DNA from: a virus
IMG/VR virus record: IMGVR_UViG_3300006802_000176
Coordinates: 1 to 43,522 of that record
Direction: 5' to 3' (one strand)
Length of the DNA: 43,522 bases
Part shown: in pieces, positions 1 through 6,872 of the stretch
How the letters are laid out: each line of letters starts with the position of its first letter
How positions within the stretch are numbered: position 1 is the first letter of the stretch
Made by a program: the position numbers and the translations under genes
Notes under the pieces: generated by a model
What the model was told of the DNA's origin: nothing
What the model saw: only the letters and a program-made list of their open reading frames with translations
Database searches by the model: none

Positions 1-133
1 CCCGGGCCTACCCCCTTGAAAGGACCCGCGTTTTTCCGGGGTCGGGCGGGGCGTAGGACCGGTCGGGCGGGGCGCGTCGGGCACCCCGGACGCAGTCCTG
101 GGACAGTATCGGGATCGGTGCCACGAAAATATC
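1..133. other. Non-coding left edge, possible packaging-site side
   Basis: No convincing gene. It lies downstream of the last leftward gene and, if the genome is circular or was opened at its ends, directly upstream of the small terminase gene at the right edge. The 14-base direct repeat noted separately is its main structure. In lambda-like phages the region before the small terminase holds cos and terminase-binding repeats, so that role is possible but not shown. Confidence 0.4.
40..74. repeat. 14-base direct repeat, spaced 21 bases
   Basis: GGTCGGGCGGGGCG occurs at 40-53 and again at 61-74. The spacing of 21 bases is close to two helical turns, which puts both copies on the same DNA face, as expected for a protein-binding array. 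The position before the terminase genes on a circular map makes a terminase (cosB-like) site a reasonable guess. In such GC-rich DNA a chance repeat cannot be excluded. Confidence 0.35.
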
Positions 134-781
134 TCACCTGTCAAGCCTCCGGATGCGTGGCCCCTCGTCGCGGGCGGCATAGAACTCCACCAGCCGGTCC
201 AGCATTGCCGACAGGTAGCCACGCGCCGCGATGGGATCGCGCTGGCTCTCCTGCGCCCACACGCCGAGGTCGGCACCGTCCAGCACCACGCGCTTGCAGC
301 ACGGCCACAGCGCGCCCAGCCACTCGCGCGCGCCACCGACCTCCGCCCGGCATCGGACCTGGTAGTCGATCGCGGCGATCTGTCGCTCAGCGATGTAGCC
401 CGTGGTCGGCGTGCTGTTCGCCCGCATCCCCAGCGGCGACGGCACGGTCCCGACACCCTCGCCACCGTCCTGCCACGCCTGGCACAGACGGCGCGCGCAC
501 ACGGCGTGGGCCGGCGTGACGGTGGGGTTCGCCTGCTTGCGGCCCAGCTGCACCATGCGGTCGATCGGGCTGGAGCGCACGAAGCCGACGCCCGAACGCA
601 CGACGCGGGGCGCACGGATCACCTGGCCGTTGGCATCAATCACCGGCAGGCGCTGTGCCGCCGGCGCAATGGCCTCGGCCTGGCGCTCCTCCCGCTCGGC
701 CCGGTCCTTCGCCTCCTGGGCACGGCGGGCACGGGCGGACTGGCGCTTGGCGGCGCGGCGGGTGGTGGCGGTGGTGGTCAT
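134..781 (-). CDS. Putative phage regulator at end of early operon (DUF6456-like)
   Basis: 215 residues. The N-terminal ~45 residues are strongly basic and helical (RRAAKRQSARARRAQ). The C-terminal half reads like a small all-helical domain (residues ~125-205) of the pattern seen in DUF6456-type proteins, here around CCKRVVLDG and ARGYLSAMLDRLVEFY; that match is from memory and is tentative. I start it at the ATG at 781, which overlaps the stop of the upstream gene by 4 bases; a longer reading to 1036 would run across that gene. As the last leftward gene before the terminase (across the genome ends) it holds the place where lambda-like phages carry a late regulator such as Q. That role is inferred from position only. 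Confidence 0.55.
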   Translation of the reverse strand: MTTTATTRRAAKRQSARARRAQEAKDRAEREERQAEAIAPAAQRLPVIDANGQVIRAPRVVRSGVGFVRSSPIDRMVQLGRKQANPTVTPAHAVCARRLCQAWQDGGEGVGTVPSPLGMRANSTPTTGYIAERQIAAIDYQVRCRAEVGGAREWLGALWPCCKRVVLDGADLGVWAQESQRDPIAARGYLSAMLDRLVEFYAARDEGPRIRRLDR

Positions 782-1242
782 GGCGATCCCCCGATCATCG
801 CAGCAGCTGCATCCGCAAGGTCGGCCCGTGCCACCGACGCCTCCAGGCGGGCCAACGCTTCCTCGGCGACGGTCCGGCCGCTGAACTCGGCGAGCAGCGA
901 CAAGGCCTCCAGCAGGTCGGCGGGCGCCGCGATGGTCAGGCCCGTGCCAGCCGGGGCGGGGCGCTCCAGGGCGTAGAGCAGGCGTCTCCGCATCGGCTTG
1001 GAAATCGGCGCTTCGTACGGGATCAGGTTGCCGCATCCGGCCTCACCTTTGGCCCGCGACCGCCAGCTGACGGCAGGCCCGGAGGTCTGCCAAATCGTGG
1101 TGAGCCTGATCTCGAACCGCCGCTCCTCGTTGCCCCACACCAAGCTGGGCCCGTCGTCTTCCGGCGCCATGACGCGATACTCGGCCGGCAGGCTGTTGCG
1201 CGCTGCCCAGTCCCGCAGGAGGTCGAGGGGGTCGGCGGTCAT
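778..1242 (-). CDS. Unknown phage protein, 154 aa
   Basis: I do not recognise this protein. It is soluble, with no signal peptide or membrane segment. The N-terminal half (to about residue 90) looks like a mixed alpha/beta domain with many aromatic residues; the C-terminal third is alanine- and leucine-rich helix. The ATG at 1242 is chosen because it overlaps the previous stop (ATGA), the junction type used through this operon. It sits between a 64-residue cysteine-bearing protein and the putative end-of-operon regulator. Confidence 0.6.
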   Translation of the reverse strand: MTADPLDLLRDWAARNSLPAEYRVMAPEDDGPSLVWGNEERRFEIRLTTIWQTSGPAVSWRSRAKGEAGCGNLIPYEAPISKPMRRRLLYALERPAPAGTGLTIAAPADLLEALSLLAEFSGRTVAEEALARLEASVARADLADAAAAMIGGSP

Positions 1243-1433
1243 GGCCCGCACTCCCAAACCCGCTCCCGTTCCGCCTCGATCTCCAGATACTCCCGCTCCA
1301 GCAGCGCGCCCGTGTGGGCGAACCCGAGCATCCCGACGTCAGTGCGACGTGCGGCCAGGACGTCGACCCAGCGGGCGCCGCAGTCGCAGACGCGGCCGGT
1401 GGGGCTGTCGTGGAAGGTGTGGCCGGCGATCAT
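1239..1433 (-). CDS. Small unknown protein with CDCG motif, 64 aa
   Basis: Small protein of unknown function. A CDCG pair near residue 18, preceded by HTFHDSPTGRV, could be half of a metal site. The rest is helical and acidic (LEREYLEIEAERERV). The ATG at 1433 overlaps the stop of the DUF1376 gene by 4 bases (ATGA), and its own stop overlaps the next start the same way, so translation is probably coupled. A 7-residue longer start at 1454 is possible but would reach into the upstream gene. Confidence 0.6.
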   Translation of the reverse strand: MIAGHTFHDSPTGRVCDCGARWVDVLAARRTDVGMLGFAHTGALLEREYLEIEAERERVWECGP

Positions 1434-2263
1434 GCGGCACCCCGCTTCCGACACCCAGCTCGCACCACCCCATCGAACCGGGCCAACGACGCAGTCACCC
1501 CGGACATCCCCGGCGCTGCGGCCTTGATGGCGGCGACGATCTCGTCACCCTCCAGCCCATCCCGTAGCCACCCGGCCAACGGCTTGAACCCACCTGCCAG
1601 CGTGGCGTTGAGCGGCAGGCCGGCCGCCTCCAGGACCTTGTCGCCGATGATGTCGATGTGCCAGCCGGCCACGACAGGTCGGGACTTGCCGCGGCGGTCG
1701 GGCTCCCACTTGTCGACCGGGATGCCCTCCCAATCCGGACAACCGCCACCACCTCCGCCCCCCTTGGGGGGTAGGGGGGTATTCTTATTCTCCCTCTCCC
1801 TCTCCATATGCGAATTTTCCGACGGAATTCCGGGGGGCTTTTCCGGTGGAATTCCGTCGGAACCGGACTTGGATTTCCGCGCCCGGTCCGCCGCTTTGTA
1901 TGCCTCGCGACGCTGCTTTTCCGCCGCTGCCGACAGGGCCGTCTTGCACAGGAAGGTGTGATAGAGCCGCCCGTCGCTGCACCGGACGAAGCCGTGCATG
2001 GCCGCGGCGCGGATGCGCTTCCAGGTCTTCATGTCACGGCCCAGGCCGGCAAGGTTGCACAGGGTAGCGTCGTCGTCCGGCAGCGATCCGGCGGGCACCT
2101 GGTGCCATGCCTTGCCCCACAGCGTGACGCCGGCGCGCCAGGCGGTATCGTCCGCTGTGGCGTTAAAGTCGCTGTTGAACAGCGCCGTCAGGTCCAGCTT
2201 CATCCAGCGGAAATCCCGCAGGTCCAGGTCGGCCGGCACCGGAGGTTCGGGAAGGTCGGTCAT
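1430..2263 (-). CDS. DUF1376 (YdaU-like) replication initiator-type protein
   Basis: 277 residues. The N-terminal ~110 residues match the DUF1376 pattern of phage replication proteins (FRWMKLDLTALF, then DDDATLCNLAGL and the aromatic run up to RLYHTFLC). These proteins commonly precede or follow DnaB-type helicase or DnaC-type loader genes and are taken to act like lambda O. A flexible, proline- and glycine-rich linker (residues ~140-180, with a run of seven or eight glycines) joins it to a smaller C-terminal helical domain that ends CRKRGAA. The DNA encoding the linker carries the iteron-like repeats described separately, as in lambda, where ori lies inside gene O. The start at 2263 overlaps the helicase stop (ATGA); the extra N-terminal reading to 2392 lies inside the helicase gene and is rejected. 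Confidence 0.8.
   Translation of the reverse strand: MTDLPEPPVPADLDLRDFRWMKLDLTALFNSDFNATADDTAWRAGVTLWGKAWHQVPAGSLPDDDATLCNLAGLGRDMKTWKRIRAAAMHGFVRCSDGRLYHTFLCKTALSAAAEKQRREAYKAADRARKSKSGSDGIPPEKPPGIPSENSHMERERENKNTPLPPKGGGGGGGCPDWEGIPVDKWEPDRRGKSRPVVAGWHIDIIGDKVLEAAGLPLNATLAGGFKPLAGWLRDGLEGDEIVAAIKAAAPGMSGVTASLARFDGVVRAGCRKRGAA
1758..1779. repeat. C6-TT-G6 hairpin followed by a second G6 run
   Basis: Six C (1758-1763), TT, six G (1766-1771), then another six G at 1774-1779. The first two runs can fold into a perfect 6-bp hairpin. It encodes the glycine and proline residues of the DUF1376 linker and abuts the candidate origin repeats. Such runs are also prone to slippage, so the reading frame through the linker depends on accurate sequencing here. 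Confidence 0.4.
1780..1880. repeat. Iteron-like repeats and AT-richer tract: candidate replication origin
   Basis: An 18-base repeat with two variable positions (TTTTCCG, 2 bases, GGAATTCCG) occurs at 1815-1832 and 1839-1856, a 24-base period. A third, degenerate copy (GGATTTCCG) follows at 1871-1879. The two good copies also form a 15-bp perfect inverted repeat (1817-1831 with 1848-1862). An AT-richer pyrimidine tract (1780-1805) adjoins them. The block is inside the linker of the initiator-type gene, the classic lambda ori arrangement. Function is inferred. Confidence 0.5.
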
Positions 2264-3630
2264 CGGGCATCCTCCTGGAATGAAGTCGTGGCGCCGTTGA
2301 ACAGGAGCGGGACGGTGCCGATCTCGCCGTCGCGCACCTTGGCGACGATCAGTTCCGCCTTGCCGGCGAGGTCGCGCTTGCGCTGCTCCCACTCGGACCG
2401 GCGGTCGGCCAGCTTGTCGGCACCCTCGCCTTCGCGCGTCTCGGGTTCCTGGCCCAGGTAGTATTCGGGCCGATAGACGAAGCTGACCGTGTCGGCGTCC
2501 TGCTCGATGTCGCCGGCCTGGCGCAGATCCGACAGCACGGGCCGCTTGTCGTCGCGGGATTCGACGCCGCGGGACAGCTGGGCGAGCAGCAGCACCGGGA
2601 TGTTGTGGCGCTTGGCGATCTGCTTTGCTGCGCGGCTGATCTTGCCCACCGCCCAGGTCGCGCCATTGCGTTCGTCGCGATCCTCCGGCCGCACGATGTG
2701 CAGGTGGTCGATGACCAGCAGTTGCACGCCGTGGCGGCGATGGGCGGCACGGGTCCGCATGTCGATCTGCGCCATCGTCAGCCCGCCGCCATCTTCGATG
2801 GTCATCGGTAGGCCGGACATTTCGCGCTGGGCGTTCAGCAGGGCTTCGGCCTGGCGGTTCGAGTAGTCGCCCGCCTTGATGGCCTTGACGGGCACGCCGG
2901 ATGCCGCGGCGAGCGCGCGCCGGCCGAGTTCCTTGCCGGACATCTCCAGGCTGATCGCCAGCACGCCGATCCCCTGGCGGGCGACGTTGAGGGCAATCTG
3001 CCAGCCCAGCGCCGTCTTCCCCATGCCGGGGCGACCGGCCAGGATGTTCAGCGTGGCGTCCTCCAACCCGCCGAGGATGGCGTCGATCGACGGGAATCCG
3101 GTGGACATGAGCGGCGCGCCGGCGGCATCCAGGGCAGCCTGCATGGCCTGGGCGAGCGACATGGACGCGCGGCCGGTGTCGGTGCCAACGGTATCGTCCA
3201 GGAGCGCCATCGCGCGGGCGTAGAGGTCGCGGGCGCCTTCGCCCTCCGGCGTGGGCATCATGGCCATCTCGGCCATCTCGTCGCCGATCGCGAGCAGCCG
3301 GCGCTTGAACCAGGTCTCGACAATCTCCCGCGAGTAGGTGCCGATGCTGCTGACGCCGACCACGGCCGCAACGGCATCGCCGATGATGGCCGTAGCCTGG
3401 AACGATTCCTCGCCGGCCAGGCGCCCAGCCAGCGTTACGGCATCGGCCATGCCTGTCTCAGCGACCAGGCGCTGCGCCTCGGCAAACACCCGGCCGTAGG
3501 CGGGGTGCAGGAAGTGGTCGGGCCGCAGGTCACCAACGCGGTCCAGCGCTTTCGGGTTGGCGATTATGGCGCCCAGAACGGCGCGCTCAGCGTCGACGTT
3601 GGAGGGGACATGGCGCGGGGCTTCGATCAT
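2260..3630 (-). CDS. dnaB: Replicative DNA helicase, DnaB family
   Basis: 456 residues, normal length for a DnaB-type helicase. It hexamerises on single-stranded DNA and unwinds the fork using ATP. Residues ~8-115 are the DnaB N-terminal helical domain (VDAERAVLGAIIANP). The RecA-like motor follows: Walker A GRPGMGKT at 199-206, the catalytic glutamate in ISLEM near 229, Walker B LLVIDHL at 304-310, and the late motif QLSRGVESR with RQAGDIEQDAD. The ATG at 3630 has an AGGAGG-like ribosome site just upstream and overlaps the previous stop by 4 bases. Being next to the initiator-type gene, it is probably loaded at the phage origin. It could replace the host helicase. Confidence 0.93.
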   Translation of the reverse strand: MIEAPRHVPSNVDAERAVLGAIIANPKALDRVGDLRPDHFLHPAYGRVFAEAQRLVAETGMADAVTLAGRLAGEESFQATAIIGDAVAAVVGVSSIGTYSREIVETWFKRRLLAIGDEMAEMAMMPTPEGEGARDLYARAMALLDDTVGTDTGRASMSLAQAMQAALDAAGAPLMSTGFPSIDAILGGLEDATLNILAGRPGMGKTALGWQIALNVARQGIGVLAISLEMSGKELGRRALAAASGVPVKAIKAGDYSNRQAEALLNAQREMSGLPMTIEDGGGLTMAQIDMRTRAAHRRHGVQLLVIDHLHIVRPEDRDERNGATWAVGKISRAAKQIAKRHNIPVLLLAQLSRGVESRDDKRPVLSDLRQAGDIEQDADTVSFVYRPEYYLGQEPETREGEGADKLADRRSEWEQRKRDLAGKAELIVAKVRDGEIGTVPLLFNGATTSFQEDAR

Positions 3631-3911
3631 CGCGGGGCCTCCTGGTCGGTGCCGTCCTGGAACTCCACCCGCCACGTCGCTAACGTGCGCCGCTCGACGA
3701 TCTCCGTCCCTTCGCGCACCGCGCGGACGACGTAGGTGTAGCCGTCCACGTCCACGGTCCCAGTGTTGTCGCGGCCCAAACGAGCCTCCTGGGCTTCGAC
3801 CCAGACAGCGGCGTTGGCGGGGACGTACCAGACCCGCTTCCGGCCGTGTGGCAGGTCCGCGTAGCCTTCAAAGACGCCGGCGATTGTGTGGTGGAGGATG
3901 GCGCCGCTCAC
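3627..3911 (-). CDS. Unknown small phage protein, 94 aa
   Basis: Function not recognised. It is a compact beta-rich protein: several strands are suggested by RKRVWYVPANAAVWVEAQ and by TVDVDGYTYVVRAV, and it ends RVEFQDGTDQEAPR. No membrane segment or metal site is visible. It begins with GTG at 3911, chosen because GTGA overlaps the stop of the preceding gene; the longer ATG reading to 3986 would lie inside that gene. Its position just upstream of the helicase gene suggests an accessory role in replication, but nothing in the sequence shows one. Confidence 0.55.
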   Translation of the reverse strand: MSGAILHHTIAGVFEGYADLPHGRKRVWYVPANAAVWVEAQEARLGRDNTGTVDVDGYTYVVRAVREGTEIVERRTLATWRVEFQDGTDQEAPR

Positions 3912-4087
3912 TTCGCCGCCCTCCCACCCAGCATCTCGTCCAACCGCAGCGCGTCCTCCGCGATCTGGTAGCCGTAGAGCCACCATGCCGACGCCCCGTC
4001 CTTCGGAGGCTCACCAGCGCGCGCGGCGGTTAGACCGGCGTTGTAATCGTTGACGGAATTGGGGTGCCAGGATGGTGAGCGAGGCAT
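3908..4087 (-). CDS. Small unknown protein, 59 aa
   Basis: A short protein beginning MPRSPSWHPN, followed by a helical, aromatic-containing stretch (SAWWLYGYQIAEDALRLDEML). Small proteins of this type, with a conserved WWLYGY-like helix, are common between nuclease and replication genes in GC-rich phages; their role is unknown. The ATG at 4087 overlaps the VRR-NUC stop by one base (TGATG). Longer readings to 4201 fall inside the nuclease gene. Confidence 0.55.
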   Translation of the reverse strand: MPRSPSWHPNSVNDYNAGLTAARAGEPPKDGASAWWLYGYQIAEDALRLDEMLGGRAAK

Positions 4088-4593
4088 CAGAACAGGACTC
4101 CCCTGCGAAGGCCTTCGACCTTCCGCACCCGCGCCGCGTTCGGCTTGGCGCTGGCGGACCGGCAAGACTTCGGCGCGCGCGCCTCGGCCTTCGCGATCCA
4201 CCCGTCGACCTTGCCGTCATACTGCTGCGCCTGCAGCAGTGCGTTCGGCAGCAACGGCACGCCGATGGCCTGGAGCCACAGCGCGTATTTCTCAACGCTA
4301 TCGACCCATGACCAAAAGCAGCCCAGCCGCATCAGGGTCTCGCCCATGACCTGCTGGCGTTCGGTTGGGCGGTTGCCGGGGGTCTTGATCTCGCACCAGA
4401 TCGGCGCGAGGCCTTCAACCAGCAGCAGGCAATCCGGAACCCCGCCGACGATCCCCCGAGCCGCGTCGCGCTGCTTGGCGTTGGCGGACGACTTGCGGGC
4501 CGCGTCAAACGACAGGAACAGGTGCGGCGCGGCGATCGCGGACTTGGTCCACTTATAGATTGCGGCCTGGGTGCGGTGTTCGCGCTGGATCAT
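4087..4593 (-). CDS. VRR-NUC domain nuclease
   Basis: 168 residues. The PD-(D/E)xK nuclease core is readable: GGVPD at 50-54, WCEIKTP with E68 and K70, and Q80 in the following helix (RPTERQQVM). This spacing fits the VRR-NUC family of phage Holliday-junction/flap-type nucleases. The N-terminal 30 residues contain the usual aromatic/basic start (HRTQAAIYKW). The C-terminal ~50 residues are basic and probably help bind DNA. It overlaps its neighbours by 1 and 4 bases in the replication operon, so a job in resolving phage replication or recombination intermediates is likely. The exact substrate cannot be read from sequence. Confidence 0.85.
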   Translation of the reverse strand: MIQREHRTQAAIYKWTKSAIAAPHLFLSFDAARKSSANAKQRDAARGIVGGVPDCLLLVEGLAPIWCEIKTPGNRPTERQQVMGETLMRLGCFWSWVDSVEKYALWLQAIGVPLLPNALLQAQQYDGKVDGWIAKAEARAPKSCRSASAKPNAARVRKVEGLRRGVLF

Positions 4594-5450
4594 GCAGCCT
4601 CCCGATTAAGAGCCGCGATCACGTCCTTGGCCTTCGTGCTGCTAAGCCACGCGATGACCTGCGGCAGTTCGTTCAGGTCCGTGCGCGCGTGCAGCCAGTC
4701 GGCAAAGTCCTTCGCCAACCCTTCGGCGATGGCCTTGTCGGCTTCCTTGTTCCGCTTGTGCGCCTCGGCCTGTTCGCGTTCGCGCTTGATGGCGGCGAGT
4801 TCGGCGGCAGCGCGGGCGTGCGCGTCTGCGTCGTCCTTGGCGGACCTTGCGGCCTTGGCGACGCGGTCTAGGACCTTGCCGTTGTCCAGATCGGTGCCGG
4901 CAATTTCCTGAAGCAGCGGCTCAGGGATGGACGCGCCTCGGGCTGCGTCGCGCTGGATTGTCTGTTCGGACACGCCGGTTTTCTTCGCCGCATCCAAAGT
5001 GAAACGGTCGACCGGAGTAGAGTCCTCATCTTGAGGACTCTTCGCGCGGCCGTTTCCTGTAGCGCCGTGCTTCGTCTCCGGATGGATCGCCTCGTAAGCC
5101 ACCTTCCGCCGCTTCGTGAACATCGACCGCTCAGCCGGCGACAAATTCGACCCGCACAGGTTCTCATCGCACTCCGCGATGATCGCCTGCGGGCCTTTCA
5201 CATCCAGCACCGTGGCCGGTATCTCGGTCGCGCCCATGCGGGTCATGGCTTCGAGCCGATGCAGGCCAGCGATCAGGAGGTAACCGTCTTGGGCGCGCCC
5301 GCCGCTGACCACGATGTAGGGCGCGACAGTAATCGGGTTGAGAAGGCCGCAATCCCCGATGCTGGCGACCAACGCCTCCACCTTCGCATCCACAACCGCG
5401 CGGATACGTTCGCCGCGGCAGATCAGGTTGATCGGGATTGCGGCGCTCAT
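4590..5450 (-). CDS. ParB-like protein with HTH and coiled coil
   Basis: 286 residues. Residues ~1-95 form a ParB/Srx-type N domain (VEALVASIGDCGLLNPITV, then LIAGLHRLEAMTRMG, the box II region). A middle helix-turn-helix follows (LDAAKKTGVSEQTIQRD, residues ~155-171). A charged coiled coil (AAELAAIKREREQAEAHKR) and a short helical tail complete it. This resembles chromosomal or plasmid ParB without the usual C-terminal dimer domain. No ParA is encoded nearby, so a transcription or replication regulator is as likely as a partition protein. The ATG at 5450 overlaps the upstream stop by one base (TGATG). Confidence 0.75.
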   Translation of the reverse strand: MSAAIPINLICRGERIRAVVDAKVEALVASIGDCGLLNPITVAPYIVVSGGRAQDGYLLIAGLHRLEAMTRMGATEIPATVLDVKGPQAIIAECDENLCGSNLSPAERSMFTKRRKVAYEAIHPETKHGATGNGRAKSPQDEDSTPVDRFTLDAAKKTGVSEQTIQRDAARGASIPEPLLQEIAGTDLDNGKVLDRVAKAARSAKDDADAHARAAAELAAIKREREQAEAHKRNKEADKAIAEGLAKDFADWLHARTDLNELPQVIAWLSSTKAKDVIAALNREAA

Positions 5451-6403
5451 CAGACGGACGCCTTTCCGTAGGGCGTGCCTTGGATCCGAATGTCCTTCAT
5501 GGCGCCGGGCTTCACGTACTGGAGCGTCCGTCCTCCGAAATGAGCGTTCCAGCACGCGATGGATATGAGCATGGTCGCACCGGCCGCGCCCTTGAACGAC
5601 CGCAGCATCAGCGAATCGACCAAAGTCCGCTCTGGCGTGCCCTTCTTCAGCGCGTCATTCGCAGCAACCAACGACCAAAAGGCGCGAGCCTTCTCTGGCT
5701 GATGTTTCAGCGTGACCAGAGCGACGGCCATCACACCTCCGTCCGCCATCTTCGGCCGCAGTACCGGGTCGCCGCTCTTGCTGACGATGTCGTCGTACTG
5801 CTTCACGACAGGCCACCACGGCGCAATAGCCTTGAGCCGACCGTCTGGCGTTCCGAGCTCGGGGTCGCGCAGGGTTCCCGCGACGTTGCGGAAGCCAAGG
5901 CTGATAATGACGCCGGCCGCGTAGGCGCCGCGCGCGATCCGATGAGCGATCTCCCACTGATCGGCGATCCCGGTAGACCGCAACACGACTTCACCGCTGC
6001 GGCCGCGCTGGACCGCGTCAAAGCTGTAGTAAAGGGCGTGCAGGGCGTTTCCATTGGCAACCGGCACGACGAGGAACTGGAACTCGACCGGTTGGCCCAC
6101 CTCGATCACAGCATTCAGCCGGTGCTGGCCGTTGACGAGTGTGACCTTATGGTCGAGCAGCCCAAAGGCGATCTGAGAACCCGGCGCCCAGGCTCCATTG
6201 CGCATCTGAACGGCGAGCTTGGCGACGTGGGACTTGGATACCGAACGCTGCCCCGAGTAGTTGCAGGTCTCCAAAATCTGCCGCGCCATCTCGGGCGTGA
6301 CGACGACGCGCCCTTCGGCGATCATGCCGCCTTGCGCCACCGTATCCGGGTGTTTTCCGTTGAACGGCAACGGCTGTTCCAGTATCAAGTTGGTTGTCTG
6401 CAT
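5450..6403 (-). CDS. ParB/Srx-fold protein with NGQHRL motif
   Basis: 317 residues. Residues ~30-115 resemble a ParB-like N domain: a helical segment (KSHVAKLAVQMRNGAW), then strand-loop VTLVNGQHRLNAVIEVGQPV, where the GxHR motif of the fold is clear. The C-terminal ~190 residues are helical and unknown. Proteins with a DGQHR/NGQHR motif occur in phages and in DNA-modification loci; here none of the other modification genes are present. It is the first of two ParB-like genes in a row, overlapping by one base, which suggests that the two products act together. The ATG at 6403 is preceded by GGAGAACC, a fair ribosome site. Confidence 0.65.
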   Translation of the reverse strand: MQTTNLILEQPLPFNGKHPDTVAQGGMIAEGRVVVTPEMARQILETCNYSGQRSVSKSHVAKLAVQMRNGAWAPGSQIAFGLLDHKVTLVNGQHRLNAVIEVGQPVEFQFLVVPVANGNALHALYYSFDAVQRGRSGEVVLRSTGIADQWEIAHRIARGAYAAGVIISLGFRNVAGTLRDPELGTPDGRLKAIAPWWPVVKQYDDIVSKSGDPVLRPKMADGGVMAVALVTLKHQPEKARAFWSLVAANDALKKGTPERTLVDSLMLRSFKGAAGATMLISIACWNAHFGGRTLQYVKPGAMKDIRIQGTPYGKASV

Positions 6404-6419
6404 TTCGGTTCTCCGTTGA

Positions 6420-6448
6420 AGCCGCGCTCTTGCACAGCGCGGCTTTTT
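6420..6448 (+). terminator. Strong terminator-like hairpin facing right
   Basis: AGCCGCGCT (6420-6428) pairs perfectly with AGCGCGGCT (6436-6444) around a 7-base loop and is followed by a T run (to 6448) on the plus strand. By sequence it terminates rightward transcription, although both flanking genes run left. On the leftward mRNA the same hairpin would sit in the short leader of the NGQHRL gene, without a U tract after it. See findings. Confidence 0.7.
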
Positions 6449-6477
6449 CGTTGCCGGCGACCGGCCGGGCGCGGTCG

Positions 6478-6684
6478 TCAGTGATCCCGCAGCACCACGC
6501 CGCGCGACACGCCCGCGATCTCCGCCCAGGTCCGGAAGTCGCCTTCCGTCTGTTCGATGACGCGCTCCGGCTGCCCATCGGGATGGAACCGGACCATGCC
6601 GTTGCCGACCGCGATGGTGATGCGGGCGGCCATTCGGGGCTTGCGTGGCCGGTAGCGGCAGTGGGGGCGGAGGGAGAAGCTCAT
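6478..6684 (-). CDS. Small basic unknown protein, 68 aa
   Basis: Unknown. A basic N terminus (CRYRPRKPRMAARI) is followed by a short beta segment (ITIAVGNGMVRFHPDGQPERV) and a helical end (FRTWAEIAGVSRGVVL). The ATG at 6684 overlaps the stop of the next upstream gene by 4 bases. The reading further upstream to 6852 lies inside that gene and is not used. A 74-base gap containing a hairpin separates it from the next gene in the operon, the longest gap in this block. Confidence 0.55.
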   Translation of the reverse strand: MSFSLRPHCRYRPRKPRMAARITIAVGNGMVRFHPDGQPERVIEQTEGDFRTWAEIAGVSRGVVLRDH

Positions 6685-6872
6685 GCGGCGACCCTCCGCT
6701 GCGGCAGCCACAACGCCAGCTGCGCGTCGCCGCGCGCCCGGCGCTTCTCGTTGTAGCGCTGGAGATCGCGCCAATCGTGCATCTGGTAGCCCTCGGCCTC
6801 GCCCATCGCCTTCGCGGTCTGCCAGAAGACTCGCTCCACGCGGTCGCGCCACTCGGGGCTGTCCGGGTTCAT
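6681..6872 (-). CDS. Small helical unknown protein, 63 aa
   Basis: Unknown. It is helical, aromatic and arginine-rich (EWRDRVERVFWQTAKAMGEAEGYQMHDW, shown in part, then RYNEKRRARGDAQLALW). The ATG at 6872 and the stop at 6681 both make 4-base overlaps with the neighbouring genes, which supports it as a real coupled gene rather than a chance frame. No domain recognised. Confidence 0.55.
   Translation of the reverse strand: MNPDSPEWRDRVERVFWQTAKAMGEAEGYQMHDWRDLQRYNEKRRARGDAQLALWLPQRRVAA

Noticed and set aside
4590-6403. Plasmid-type partition system
   Set aside because: No ParA ATPase gene and no parS-like repeat array was found, so a phage-plasmid lifestyle is not supported.
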